Positions 21,661 through 35,600 of a DNA stretch of 64,000 bases are shown here, piece after piece (positions within the stretch are counted from its first letter, which is position 1; every line of letters begins with the position of its first letter). A program made the translations under genes and the position numbers. The notes under the pieces were generated by a model. The model was not told the origin of the DNA. It saw nothing but the letters and a program-made list of their open reading frames with translations, and searched no databases. The stretch spans positions 30,717,501 through 30,781,500 of the forward strand of contig NC_079878.1 of NCBI RefSeq assembly GCF_029227915.1. Reading direction: 5' to 3'. Origin of the DNA: Hydractinia symbiolongicarpus. Taxonomy: Eukaryota > Cnidaria > Hydrozoa > Anthoathecata > Hydractiniidae.

Positions 21661-24600
21661 GTTCTGGAAATGAGTTTACTCGCAGGGTACTTTCTTTGTA
21701 TACTTTTGACTATACGGGCCGAGTCGGGATTTACGGGAAATCGCGGGTTTTCGTTTGCCGGCGATTAAACATCTTTTATTCAGCGTCTCATCAAAAATAA
21801 AAACATTTTTGAAAACTACAAGTCTCATGCGTTTTAGTGGTGAAAAGATAATTTAAAAAATCCTTCTGGAAATGAGTTTACTCCCTGCGTGTTTTCTTTG
21901 TATACTTTTAACTATACGTGCCGAGTCCGGGATTAACGGGAAATCGCGGGTTTTCGTTTGCCGGCGATTAACTTCTTTTATTCCGCGTCTCATCAAAAAT
22001 GAAAACATTTTTGAAAACTACAAGTCTCATGTGTTTTAGTGGTGAAAAAATAATTTAAAAAATCGTTCGGGAAATGAGTTTACTCACAGGGTACTTTCTT
22101 TGTATACATTCGACTATACGGGCCAAGCCAGGGATTTACGGGAAATCGCGGGTTTTCGTTTGCTGGCAATTAAACTTCTTTCATTAAGCGTCTCATCAAA
22201 AATGAAAACATTCCTGAAAACTACAAGTCTCATGCGTTTTAGTGATGAAAAAATAATTTAAAAAATCGTTCGGGAAATGAGTTTACTCCCTGCTTATTTT
22301 CTTTGTATACTTTTGACTATACGGGCCGAGTCCGGGATTTACGGGCATTCGCGGGTTTTCGTTTGCCGGCGATTAAACTTCTTTTATTCAGCGTCTCATC
22401 AAAAAAGAAAAATTTTTTGAAAACTACAAGTCTCGTGCGTTTTAGTGGTGAAAAGATAATTTAAAAAATCGTTCTGGAAATGAGTTTACTCCCTGCGTAT
22501 TTTCTTTGTATACTTTTGACTATACGGGCCGAGTCGGGATTTACGGGAAATCGCGGGTTTTCGTTTGCCGGCGATTAAACATCTTTTATTCAGCGTCTCA
22601 TCAGAAATGAAAACATTTTTGAAAACTACAAGTCTCATGCGTTTTAGTGGTGAAAAGATAATTTAAAAAATCGTTCTGGAAATGAGTTTACTCCCTGCGT
22701 ATTTTCTTTGTATACTTTTGACTATACGGGCCAAGTCCGGGATTAACGAGAAATCGCGGGTTTTCGTTTGCCGGCGATTAACTTCTTTTATTCCGCGTCT
22801 CATCAAAAATGAAAACATTTTTGAAAACTACAAGTCTCATGCGTTTTAGTGGTGAAAAGATAATTTAAAAAATCGTTCTGGAAATGAGTTTACTCACAGG
22901 GTACTTTCTTTGTATATACTCGACTATACGGGCCAAGCACGGCATTTACGGGAAATCGCGGGTTTTTGTTTGCCGGCGATTAAATTTCTTTTATTCAGCG
23001 TCTCATCAAAAATGAAAACATTTTTGAAAACTACAAGTCTCATGCGTTTTAGTAGTGAAGAGATAATTTAAAAAATCGTTCTGGAAATGAGTTTACTCAC
23101 AGGGTACTTTCTTTGTATGTACTCGACTATACGGGCCAAGCACGGGATTTACGGGAAATCGCGGGTTTTTGTTTGCCGGCGATTAAACTTCTTATATTCA
23201 GCGTCTCATCAAAAATGAAAACATTTTTGAAAATTACAAGTCTCATGCGTTTTAGTGGTGAAAAGATAATTTTAAAAATCGTTCTGGAAATGAGTTTACT
23301 CGCAGGGTACTTTCTTTGTATACTTTTGACTATACGGGCCGAGTCGGGATTTACGGGAAATCGCGGGTTTTCGTTTGCCGGCGATTAAACATCTTTTATT
23401 CAGCGTCTCATCAAAAATAAAAACATTTTTGAAAACTACAAGTCTCATGCGTTTTAGTGGTGAAAAGATAATTTAAAAAATCCTTCTGGAAATGAGTTTA
23501 CTCCCTGCGTGTTTTCTTTGTATACTTTTAACTATACGTGCCGAGTCCGGGATTAACGGGAAATCGCGGGTTTTCGTTTGCCGGCGATTAACTTCTTTTA
23601 TTCCGCGTCTCATCAAAAATGAAAACATTTTTGAAAACTACAAGTCTCATGTGTTTTAGTGGTGAAAAAATAATTTAAAAAATCGTTCGGGAAATGAGTT
23701 TACTCACAGGGTACTTTCTTTGTATACATTCGACTATACGGGCCAAGCCAGGGATTTACGGGAAATCGCGGGTTTTCGTTTGCTGGCAATTAAACTTCTT
23801 TCATTAAGCGTCTCATCAAAAATGAAAACATTCCTGAAAACTACAAGTCTCATGCGTTTTAGTGATGAAAAAATAATTTAAAAAATCGTTCGGGAAATGA
23901 GTTTACTCCCTGCTTATTTTCTTTGTATACTTTTGACTATACGGGCCGAGTCCGGGATTTACGGGCATTCGCGGGTTTTCGTTTGCCGGCGATTAAACTT
24001 CTTTTATTCAGCGTCTCATCAAAAAAGAAAAAATTTTTGAAAACTACAAGTCTCGTGCGTTTTAGTGGTGAAAAGATAATTTAAAAAATCGTTCTGGAAA
24101 TGAGTTTACTCCCTGCGTATTTTCTTTGTATACTTTTGACTATACGGGCCGAGTCGGGATTTACGGGAAATCGCGGGTTTTCGTTTGCCGGCGATTAAAC
24201 ATCTTTTATTCAGCGTCTCATCAGAAATGAAAACATTTTTGAAAACTACAAGTCTCATGCGTTTTAGTGGTGAAAAGATAATTTAAAAAATCGTTCTGGA
24301 AATGAGTTTACTCCCTGCGTATTTTCTTTGTATACTTTTGACTATACGGGCCAAGTCCGGGATTAACGGGAAATCGCGGGTTTTCGTTTGCCGGCGATTA
24401 ACTTCTTTTATTCCGCGTCTCATCAAAAATGAAAACATTTTTGAAAACTACAAGTCTCATGCGTTTTAGTGGTGAAAAGATAATTTAAAAAATCGTTCTG
24501 GAAATGAGTTTACTCACAGGGTACTTTCTTTGTATATACTCGACTATACGGGCCAAGCACGGCATTTACGGGAAATCGCGGGTTTTTGTTTGCCGGCGAT

Positions 24601-24900
24601 TAAACTTCTTTTATTCAGCGTCTCATCAAAAATGAAAACATTTTTGAAAACTACAAGTCTCATGCGTTTTAGTAGTGAAGAGATAATTTAAAAAATCGTT
24701 CTGGAAATGAGTTTACTCACAGGGTACTTTCTTTGTATGTACTCGACTATACGGGCCAAGCACGGGATTTACGGGAAATCGCGGGTTTTTGTTTGCCGGC
24801 GATTAAACTTCTTATATTCAGCGTCTCATCAAAAATGAAAACATTTTTGAAAATTACAAGTCTCATGCGTTTTAGTGGTGAAAAGATAATTTAAAAAATC
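21661..24900. repeat. 8-mer HOR of 1620 bp, two tandem copies
   Basis: 21661-23280 and 23281-24900 match at an offset of 1620 bp (8 x 203 less 4). Fixed one-base losses (GAGTCGGGATT, CGATTAACTTC) explain the shortened unit. Shared markers include AAAAATAAAAAC, ATCCTTCTGG, TGCTTATTTTC and AAAAAAGAAAAA. Visible differences are few, for example GTTAGT-type single changes and the length of the A run near 22405 and 24025. Edges were placed where the offset match fails near 21660. Confidence 0.88.
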
Positions 24901-27100
24901 GTTCTGGAAATGAGTTTACTCGCAGGGTACTTTCTTTGTATACTTTTGACTATACGGGCCGGGTCGGGATTTACGGGAAATCGCGGGTTTTCGTTTGCCG
25001 GCGATTAAACATCTTTTATTCAGCGTCTCATCAAAAATGAAAACATTTTTGAAAACTACAAGTCTCATGCGTTTTAGTGGTGAAAAAATTATTTAAAAAA
25101 TCGTTCGGGAAATGAGTTTACTCACAGGGTACTTTCTTTGTATACATTCGACTATACGGGCCAAGCCAGGGATTTACGGGAAATCGCGGGTTTTCGTTTG
25201 CTGGCGATTAAACTTCTTTCATTAAGCGTCTCATCAAAAATGAAAACATTCCTGAAAACTACAAGTCTCATGCGTTTTAGTGGTGAAAAAATAATTTAAA
25301 AAATCGTTCGGGAAATGAGTTTACTCCCTGGGTACTTTCTTTGTATACTTTTGATTATACGGGCCGAGTCCAGTATTTACGAGAAATCGCGGGTTTTCGT
25401 TTGCCGGCGATTAGACATCTTTTATTCAGCGTCTCATCAAAAATGAAAACATTTTTGAAAACTACAAGTCTCATGCGTTTTAGTGGTGGAAAGATAATTT
25501 AAAAAATCGTTCTGGAAATGAGTTTACTCCCTGCTTATTTTCTTTGTATACTTTTGACTATACGGGCCGAGTCCGGGATTTACGGGCATTCGCGGGTTTT
25601 CGTTTGCCGGCGATTAAACTTCTTTTATTCAGCGTCTCATCAAAAATGAAAAATTTTTTGAAAACTACAAGTCTCGTGCGTTTTAGTGGTGAAAAGATAA
25701 TTTAAAAAATCGTTCTGGAAATGCGTTTACTCGCAGGATACTTTCTTTGTATACTTTTGACTATACGGGCCGAGTCGGGATTTACGGGAAATCGCGGGTT
25801 TTCGTTTGCCGGCGATTAAACATCTTTTATTCAGCGTCTCATCAAAAATGAAAACATTTTTGAAAACTACAAGTTTCATGTGTTTTAGTGGTGAAAAAAT
25901 AATTTAAAAAATCGTTCGGGAAATGAGTTTACTCACAGGGTACTTTCTTTGTATACATTACTATACGGGCCAAGCCAGGGATTTACGGGAAATCGCGGGT
26001 TTTCGTTTGCTGGCAATTAAACTTCTTTCATTAAGCGTCTCATCAAAAATGAAAACATTCCTGAAAACTACAAGTCTCATGCGTTTTAGTGGTGAAAAAA
26101 TAATTTAAAAAATCGTTCGGGAAATGAGTTTACTCCCTGGGTACTTTCTTTGTATACTTTTGATTATACGGGCCGAGTCCGGTATTTACGAAAAATCGCG
26201 AGTTTTCGTTTGCCGGCGATTAGACATCTTTTATTCAGCGTCTCATCAAAAATGAAAACATTTTTAAAAACTACAAGTCTCATGCGTTTTAGTGGTGAAA
26301 AGATAATTTAAAAAATCGTTCTGGAAATGAGTTTACTCCCTGCTTATTTTCTTTGTATACTTTTGACTATACGGGCCGAGTCCGGGATTTACGGGCATTC
26401 GCGGGTTTTCGTTTGCCGGCGATTAAACTTCTTTTATTCAGCGTCTCATCAAAAAAGAAAAATTTTTTGAAAACTACAAGTCTCGTGCGTTTTAGTGGTG
26501 AAAAGATAATTTAAAAAATCGTTCTGGAAATGAGTTTACTCCCTGCGTATTTTCTTTGTATACTTTTGACTATACGGGCCGAGTCGGGATTTACGGGAAA
26601 TCGCGGGTTTTCGTTTGCCGGCGATTAAACATCTTTTATTCAGCGTCTCATCAAAAATGAAAACATTTTTGAAAACTACAAGTCTCATGCGTTTTAGTGG
26701 TGAAAAGATAATTTAAAAAATCGTTCTGGAAATGAGTTTACTCCCTGCGTATTTTCTTTGTATACTTTTGACTATACGGGCCGAGTCCGGGATTAACGGG
26801 AAATCGCGGGTTTTCGTTTGCCGGCGATTAACTTCTTTTATTCCGCGTCTCATCAAAAATGAAAACATTTTTGAAAACTACAAGTCTCATGCGTTTTAGT
26901 GGTGAAAAGATAATTTAAAAAATCGTTCTGGAAATGAGTTTACTCACAGGGTACTTTCTTTGTATATACACGACTATACGGGCCAAGCACGGCATTTACG
27001 GGAAATCGCGGGTTTTTGTTTGCCGGCGATTAAACTTCTTTTATTCAGCGTCTCATCAAAAATGAAAACATTTTTGAAAACTACAAGTCTCATGCGTTTT
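24901..27100. repeat. Rearranged derivative of the 1620-bp 8-mer
   Basis: The block starts as a third copy of the 8-mer, then skips monomers near 25050 and continues with CATTCGACTATACGG and TTTTGATTATACGG types. These are repeated about 811 bp later (25313 against 26124). The AAAAAAGAAAAA marker returns near 26451, about 2430 bp after its copy at 24021. This is a partly deleted, partly reduplicated HOR. Confidence 0.78.
25922..26123. repeat. Monomer with a 2-bp deletion in the CATTCGACTATACGG box
   Basis: At 25951-25966 the sequence reads GTATACATTACTATAC. The CG dinucleotide normally found between ATT and ACTATAC is missing, so the TTCG half of the CENP-B-box-like motif is lost in this copy. 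Confidence 0.85.
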
Positions 27101-29100
27101 AGTAGTGAAGAGATAATTTAAAAAATCGTTCTGGAAATGAGTTTACTCACAGGGTACTTTCTTTGTATGTACTCGACTATACGGGCCAAGCACGGGATTT
27201 ACGGGAAATCGCGGGTTTTTGTTTGCCGGCGATTAAACTTCTTATATTCAGCGTCTCATCAAAAATGAAAACATTTTTGAAAATTACAAGTCTCATGCGT
27301 TTTAGTGGTGAAAAAATATTTTAAAAAATCGTTCGGGAAAGGAGTTTACTGACAGGGTATTTTCTTTGTATACATTCGACTATACGGGCCAAGCCCGGAA
27401 TTTACGGGAAATCGCGGGTTTTCGTTTGCCGGCGATTAAACTTCTTTCATTAAGCGTCTCATCAAAAATGAAAACATTCCTGAAAACTACAAGTCTCATG
27501 CGTTTTAGTGGTGAAAAAATAATTTAAAAAATCGTTCGGGAAATGAGTTTACTCCTTGGGTACTTTCTTTGTATACTTTTGACTATACGGGCCGAGTCCG
27601 GGATTTACGGGAAATCGCGGGTATTCGTTTGCCGGCGATTAAACATCTTTTATTCAGCGTCTCATCAAAAATGAAAACATTTTTGAAAACTACAAGTCTC
27701 ATGCGTTTTAGTGGTGAAAAGATAATTTAAAAAATAGTTCTAGAAATGAGTTTACTCACATTGTACTTTCTTTGTATATACTCGACTATACGGGCCAAGC
27801 ACGGCATTTACGGGAAATCGCGGGTTTTTGTTTGCCGGCGATTAAACTTTTTTTATTCAGGGTCTCATCAAAAATGAAAACATTTTTGAAAACTACAAGT
27901 CTCATGCGTTTTAGTGGTGAAAAGATAATTTAAAAAATCGTTCTGGAAATGAGTTTACTCACAGGGTACTTTCTTTGTATGTACTCGACTATACGGGCCA
28001 AGCACGGGATTTACGGGAAATCGCGGGTTTTTGTTTGCCGGCGATTAAACTTCTTTTATTCAGCGTCTCATCAAAAATGAAAACATTTTTGAAAACTACA
28101 AGTCTCATGCGTTTTAGTGGTGAAAAGATAATTTAAAAAATCGTTCTGGAAATGAGTTTACTCCCTGCGTATTTTCTTTGTATACTTTTGACTATACGTG
28201 CCTAGTCCGGGATTAACGGGAAATCGCGGGTTTTCGTTTGCCGGCGATTAACTTCTTTTATTCCGCGTCTCATCAAAAATGAAAACATTTTTGAAAACTA
28301 CAAGTCTCATGCGTTTTAGTGGTGAAAAGATAATTTAAAAAATCGTTCTGGAAATGAGTTTACTCACAGGGTACTTTCTTTGTATATACTCGACTATACG
28401 GGCCAAGCACGGCATTTACGGGAAATCGCGGGTTTTTGTTTGCCGGGGATTAAACTTCTTTTATTCAACGTCTCATCAAAAATGAAAACATTTTTGAAAA
28501 CTACAAGTCTCATGCGTTTTAGTGGTGAAAAGATAATTTAAAAAATAGTTCTGGAAATGAGTTTACTCACAGGGTACTTTCTTTGTATACATTCGACTAT
28601 ACGGGCCAAGCCCGGAATTTACGGGAAATCGCGGGTTTTCGTTTGCCGGCGAATAAACTTCTTTTATTCAGAGTCTCATCAAAAATGAAAACATTTTTGA
28701 AAACTACAAGTCTCATGCGTTTTAGTGGTGAAAAGATAATTTAAAAAATAGTTCTGGAAATGAGTTTACTCACAGGGTACTTTCTTTGTATATACTCGAC
28801 TATACGGGCCAAGCACGGCATTTACGGGAAATCGCGGGTTTTTGTTTGCCGGCGATTAAACTTTTTTTATTCAGGGTCTCATCAAAAATGAAAACATTTT
28901 TGAAAACTACAAGTCTCATGCGTTTTAGTAGTGAAGAGATAATTTAAAAAATCGTTCTGGAAATGAGTTTACTCACAGGGTACTTTCTTTGTATACATTC
29001 GACTATACGGGCCAAGCCCGGAATTTACGGGAAATCGCGGGTTTTCGTTTGCCGGCGATTAAACTTCTTTCATTAAGCGTCTCATCAAAAATGAAAACAT
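27101..29100. repeat. HOR block, left part of an 18-monomer (3649-bp) duplication
   Basis: The AGTAGTGAAG marker at 27101 and the unique GGGTATTCGTTTG marker at 27621 both recur 3649 bp later (30750 and 31270), about 18 monomers less five bases. Within the block GTATTCG also recurs after 1623 bp (29244). Private changes include GGAATTTACGGG and AGTTCTAGAAATGAG. Confidence 0.82.
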
Positions 29101-32100
29101 TCCTGAAAACTACAAGTCTCATGCGTTTTAGTGGTGAAAAAATAATTTAAAAAATCGTTCGGGAAATGAGTTTACTCCCTGGGTACTTTCTTTGTATACT
29201 TTTGACTATACGGGCCGAGTCCGGGATTTACGGGAAATCGCGGGTATTCGTTTGCCGGCGATTAAACATCTTTTATTCAGCGTCTCATCAAAAATGAAAA
29301 CATTTTTGAAAACTACAAGTCTCATGCGTTTTAGTGTTGAAAAGATAATTTAAAAAATAGTTCTAGAAATGAGTTTACTCACAGGGTACTTTCTTTGTAT
29401 ATACTCGACTATACGGGCCAAGCACGGCATTTACGTGAAATCGCGGGTTTTTGTTTGCCGGCGATTAAACTTTTTTTATTCAGGGTCTCATCAAAAATGA
29501 AAACATTTTTGAAAACTACAAGTCTCATGCGTTTTAGTGGTGAAAAGATAATTTAAAAAATCGTTCTGGAAATGAGTTTACTCACAGGGTACTTTCTTTG
29601 TATGTACTCGACTATACGGGCCAAGCACGGGATTTACGGGAAATCGCGGGTTTTTGTTTGCCGGCGATTAAACTTCTTTTATTCAGCGTCTCATCAAAAA
29701 TGAAAACATTTTTGAAAACTACAAGTCTCATGCGTTTTAATGGTGAAAAAATAATTTAAAAAATCGTTTTGGAAATGAGTTTACTCGCAGGGTACTTTCT
29801 TTGTACACTTTTGACTATACGGGCCGAGTCGGGATTTACGGGAAATCGCGGGTTTTCGTTTGCCGGCGATTAAACATCTTTTATTCAGCGTCTCATCAAA
29901 AATGAAAACATTTTTGAAAACTACAAGTCTCATGCGTTTTAGTGGTGAAAAGATAATTTAAAAAATCGTTCTGGAAATGAGTTTACTCCCTGCGTATTTT
30001 GTTTGTATACTTTTGACTATACGTGCCGAGTCCGGGATTAACGGGAAATAGCGGGTTTTCGTTTGCCGGCGATTAACTTCTTTTATTCCGCGTCTCATCA
30101 AAAATGAAAACATTTTTGAAAACTAAGTCTCATGCGCTTTAGTGGTGAAAAGATAATTTAAAAAATCGTTCTGGAAATGAGTTTACTCACAGGGTACTTT
30201 CTTTGTATATACTCGACTATACGGGACAAGCACGGCATTTACGGGAAATCGCGGGTTTTTGTTTGCCGGCGATTAAACTTCTTTTATTCAACGTCTCATC
30301 AAAAATAAAAACATTTTTGAAAACTACAAGTCTCATGCGTTTTAGTGGTGAAAAGATAATTTAAAAAATCGTTCTGGAAATGAGTTTACTCACAGGGTAC
30401 TTTCTTTGTATGTACTCGACTATACGGGTCAAGCACGGGATTTACGGGAAATCGCGGGTTTTTGTTTGCCGGCGATTAAACTTCTTATATTCAGCGTCTC
30501 ATCAAAAATGAAAACATTTTTGAAAATTACAAGTCTCATGCGTTTTAGTGGTGAAAAAATAATTTAAAAAATCGTTCGGGAAAGGAGTTTACTCACAGGG
30601 TACTTTCTTTGTATGTACTCGACTATACGGGCCAAGCACGGGATTTACGGGAAATCGCGGGTTTTTGTTTTCCGGCGATTAAACTTCTTATATTCAGCGT
30701 CTCATCAAAAATGAAAACATTTTTGAAAACTACAAGTCTCATGCGTTTTAGTAGTGAAGAGATAATTTAAAAAATCGTTCTGGAAATGAGTTTACTCACA
30801 GGGTACTTTCTTTGTATGTACTCGACTATACGGGCCAAGCACGGGATTTACGGGAAATCGCGGGTTTTTGTTTGCCGGCGATTAAACTTCTTATATTCAG
30901 CGTCTCATCAAAAATGAAAACATTTTTGAAAATTACATGTCTCATGCGTTTTAGTGGTGAAAAAATATTTTAAAAAATCGTTCGGGAAAGGAGTTTACTC
31001 ACAGGGTACTTTTTTTGTATACATTCGACTATACGGGCCAAGCCCGGAATTTACGGGAAATCGCGGGTTTTCGTTTGCCGGCGATTAAACATCTTTTATT
31101 CAGCGTCTCATCAAAAATGAAAACATTCCTGAAAACTACAAGTCTCATGCGTTTTAGTGGTGAAAAAATAATTTAAAAAATCGTTCGGGAAATGAGTTTA
31201 CTCCCTGGGTACTTTCTTTGTATACTTTTGACTATACGGGCCGAGTCCGGGATTTACAGGAAATCGCGGGTATTCGTTTGCCGGCGATTAAACATCTTTT
31301 ATTCAGCGTCTCATCAAAAATGAAAACATTTTTGAAAACTACAAGTCTCATGCGTTTTAGTGGTGAAAAGATAATTTAAAAAATAGTTCTAGAAATGAGT
31401 TTACTCACAGGGTACTTTGTTTGTATATACTCGACTATACGGGCCAAGCACGGCATTTACGGGAAATCGCGGGTTTTTGTTTGCCGGCGATTAAACTTTT
31501 TTTATTCAGGGTCTCATCAAAAATGAAAACATTTTTGAAAACTACAAGTCTCATGCGTTTTAGTGGTGAAAAGATAATTTAAAAAATCGTTCTGGAAATG
31601 AGTTTACTCACAAGGTACTTTCTTTGTATGTACTCGACTATACGGGCCAAGCACGGGATTTACGGGAAATCGCGGGTTTTTGTTTGCCGGCGATTAAACT
31701 TCTTTTATTCAGCGTCTCATCAAAAATGAAAACATTTTTGAAAACTACAAGTCTCATGCGTTTTAGTGGTGAAAAAATAATTTAAAAAATCGTTCTGGAA
31801 ATGAGTTTACTCGCAGGGTACTTTCTTTGTACACTTTTGACTATACGGGCCGAGTCGGGATTTACGGGAAATCGCGGGTTTTCGTTTGCCGGCGATTAAA
31901 CATCTTTTATTCAGCGTCTCATCAAAAATGAAAACATTTTTGAAAACTACAAGTCTCATGCGTTTTAGTGGTGAAAAGATAATTTAAAAAATCGTTCTGG
32001 AAATGAGTTTACTCCCTGCGTATTTTCTTTGTATACTTTTGACTATACGTGCCGAGTCCGGGATTAACGGGAAATCGCGGGTTTTCGTTTGCCGGCGATT

Positions 32101-32640
32101 AACTTCTTTCCTTCCGCGTCTCATCAAAAATGAAAACATTTTTGAAAACTACAAGTCTCATGCGTTTTAGTGGTGAAAAGATAATTTAAAAAATCGTTCT
32201 GGAAATGAGTTTACTCACAGGGTACTTTCTTTGTATATACTCGACTATACGGGCCAAGCACGGCATTTACGGGAAATCGCGGGTTTTTGTTTGCCGGCGA
32301 TTAAACTTCTTTTATTCAACGTCTCATCAAAAATGAAAACATTTTTGAAAACTACAAGTCTCATGCGTTTTAGTGGTGAAAAGATAATTTAAAAAATCGT
32401 TCTGGAAATGAGTTTACTCACAGGGTACTTTCTTTGTATGTACTCGACTATACGGGCCAAGCACGGGATTTACGGGAAATCGCGGGTTTTTGTTTGCCGG
32501 CGATTAAACTTCTTATATTCAGCGTCTCATCAAAAATGAAAACATTTTTGAAAATTACAAGTCTCATGCGTTTTAGTGGTGAAAAAATAATTTAAAAAAT
32601 CGTTCGGGAAAGGAGTTTACTCACAGGGTACTTTCTTTGT
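29100..32640. repeat. 10-monomer HOR with 2026-bp offset
   Basis: About 29100-30612 matches about 31126-32640 at an offset of 2026 bp (10 x 203 less 4). Shared marks are GGGTATTCG (29244, 31270), GTTCTAGAAATGAG (29364, 31390 at the TAG) and TTTGTACACTTTTG (near 29801 and 31827). The stretch between the matching parts holds GTACTCGACTATACGG monomers. One monomer near 30121 has lost three bases (AAAACTAAGTCTC). Confidence 0.82.
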
Positions 32641-35600
32641 ATACATTCGACTATACAGGCCAAGCCCGGAATTTACGGGAAATCGCGGGTTTTCGTTTGC
32701 CGGCGATTAAACTTCTTTCATTAAGCGTCTCAGCAAAAATGAAAACATTCCTGAAAACTACAAGTCTCATGCTTTTTAGTGGTGAAAAAATAATTTAAAA
32801 AATCGTTCGGGAAAGGAGTTTACTCACAGGGTACTTTCTTTGTATACATTCGACTATACGGGCCAAGCCCGGAATTTACGGGAAATCGCGGGTTTTCGTT
32901 TGCCGGCGATTAAATGCGTTTTAGTGGTGAAAAGATAATTTAAAAAATCGTTCTGGAAATGAGTTTACTCCCTGCTTATTTTCTTTGTATATTTTTGACT
33001 ATACAGGCCAAGCCCGGAATTTACGGGAAATCGCGGGTTTTCGTTTGCCGGCGATTAAACTTCTTTCATTAAGCGTCTCAGCAAAAATGAAAACATTCCT
33101 GAAAACTACAAGTCTCATGCTTTTTAGTGGTGAAAAAATAATTTAAAAAATCGTTCGGGAAAGTAGTTTACTCACAGGGTACTTTCTTTGTATACATTCG
33201 ACTATACGGGCCAAGCCCGGAATTTACGGGAAATCGCGGGTTTTCGTTTGCCGGCGATTAAACTTCTTTCATTAAGCGTCTCATCAAAAATGAAAACATT
33301 CCTGAAAACTACAAGTCTCATGCGTTTTAGTGGTGAAAAAATAATTTAAAAAATCGTTCGGGAAAGGAGTTTACTCACAGGGTACTTTCTTTGTATACAT
33401 TCGACTATACGGGCCAAGCCCGGAATTTACGGGAAATCGCGGGTTTTCGTTTGCCGGCGAATAAACTTCTTTTATTCAGAGTCTCATCAAAAATGAAAAC
33501 ATTTTTGAAAACTACAAGTCTCATGCGTTTTAGTGGTGAAAAGATAATTTAAAAAATAGTTCTGGAAATGAGTTTACTCACAGGGTACTTTCTTTGTATA
33601 TACTCGACTATACGGGCCAAGCACGGCATTTACGGGAAATCGCGGGTTTTTGTTTGCCGGCGATTAAACTTTTTTTATTCAGGGTCTCATCAAAAATGAA
33701 AACATTTTTGAAAACTACAAGTCTCATGCGTTTTAGTGGTGAAAAGATAATTTAAAAAATCGTTCTGGAAATGAGTTTACTCCCTGCTTATTTTCTTTGT
33801 ATACTTTTAACTATACGGGCCGAGTCCGGGATTTACGGGCATTCGCGGGTTTTCGTTTGCCGGCGATTAAACTTCTTTTATTCAGCGTCTCATCAAAAAT
33901 GAAAACATTTTTGAAAACTACAAGTCTCATGCGTTTTAGTGGTGAAAAGATAATTTAAAAAATCGTTCTGGAAATGAGTTTACTCACAGGGTACTTTCTT
34001 TGTATACATTCGACTATACGGGCCAAGCCCGGAATTTACGGGAAATCGCGGGTTTTCGTTTGCCGGCGAATAAACTTCTTTCATTAAGCGTCTCATCAAA
34101 AATGAAAACATTCCTGAAAACTACAAGTCTCATGCGTTTTAGTGGTGAAAAAATAATTTAAAAAATCGTTCGGGAAAGGAGTTTACTCACAGGGTACTTT
34201 CTTTGTATACATTCGACTATACGGGCCAAGCCCGGAATTTACGGGAAATCGCGGGTTTTCGTTTGCCGGCGATTAAACTTCTTTCATTAAGCGTCTCATC
34301 AAAAATGAAAACATTCCTGAAAACTACAAGTCTCATGCGTTTTAGTGGTGAAAAAATAATTTAAAAAATCGTTCGGGAAATGAGTTTACTCCCTGGGTAC
34401 TTTCTTTGTATACTTTTGACTATACGGGCCGAGTCCGGGATTTACGGGAAATCGCAGGTTTTCGTTTGCCGGCGATTAAACATCTTTTATTCAGCGTCTC
34501 ATCAAAAATGAAAACATTTTTGAAAACTACAAGTCTCATGCGTTTTAGTGGTGAAAAGATAATTTAAAAAATAGTTCTGGAAATGAGTTTACTCACAGGG
34601 TACTTTCTTTGTATATACTCGACTATACGGGCCAAGCACGGCATTTACGGGAAATCGCGGGTTTTTGTTTGCCGGCGATTAAACTTTTTTTATTCAGGGT
34701 CTCATCAAAAATGAAAACATTTTTGAAAACTACAAGTCTCATGCGTTTTAGTGGTGAAAAGATAATTTAAAAAATCGTTCTGGAAATGAGTTTACTCCCT
34801 GCTTATTTTCTTTGTATACTTTTGACTATACGGGCCGAGTCCGGTATTTACGGGAATTCGCGGGTTTTCGTTTGCCGGCGATTAAACTTCTTTTATTCAG
34901 CGTCTCATCAAAAATGAAAACATTTTTGAAAACTACAAGTCTCGTGCGTTTTAGTGGTGAAAAGATAATTTAAAAAATCGTTCTGGAAATGAGTTTACTC
35001 CCTGCTTATTTTCTTTGTATACTTTTGACTATACGGGCCGAGTCCGGGATTTACGGGCATTCGCGGGTTTTCGTTTGCTGGCGATTAAACTTCTTTTATT
35101 CAGCGTCTCATCAAAAATGAAAACATTTTTGAAAACTACAAGTCTCGTGCGTTTTAGTGGTGAAAAGATAATTTAAAAAATCGTTCTGGAAATGAGTTTA
35201 CTCACAGGGTACTTTCTTTGTATACATTCGACTATACGGGCCAAGCCCGGAATTTACGGGAAATCGCGGGTTTTCGTTTGACGGCGATTAAACTTCTTTC
35301 ATTAAGCGTCTCATCAAAAATGAAAACATTCCTGAAAACTACAAGTCTCATGCGTTTTAGTGGTGAAAAAATAATTTAAAAAATCGTTCGGGAAAGGAGT
35401 TTACTCACAGGGTACTTTCTTTGTATACATTCGACTATACGGGCCAAGCCCGGAATTTACGGGAAATCGCGGGTTTTCGTTTGCCGGCGATTAAACTTCT
35501 TTCATTAAGCGTCTCATCAAAAATGAAAACATTCCTGAAAACTACAAGTCTCATGCGTTTTAGTGGTGAAAAAATAATTTAAAAAATCGTTCGGGAAATG
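32641..35600. repeat. Mixed block rich in CATTCGACTATACGG / CGGAATTT monomers
   Basis: Runs of monomers with GGAAAGGAGTTTACTCAC, CATTCGACTATACGG and GCCCGGAATTT alternate with TATACTCGACTATACGG and TGCTTATTTTC types. Short duplications of one to several monomers are evident (for example 32641-32810 against 32994-33170 and 33197-33380), but I could not define one regular HOR. It contains the only 145-bp monomer. Confidence 0.75.
32814..32958. repeat. Truncated 145-bp monomer (58-bp deletion)
   Basis: Monomer starts at 32814 and 32959 are only 145 bp apart. At 32905-32920 the D1 right arm runs directly into the later segment (CGATTAAATGCGTTTTAG). The whole variable TTCTTT segment and the D2 dyad, 58 bp, are missing. 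A single A is shared at the junction. It is the only large deletion I saw in the window. Confidence 0.92.
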
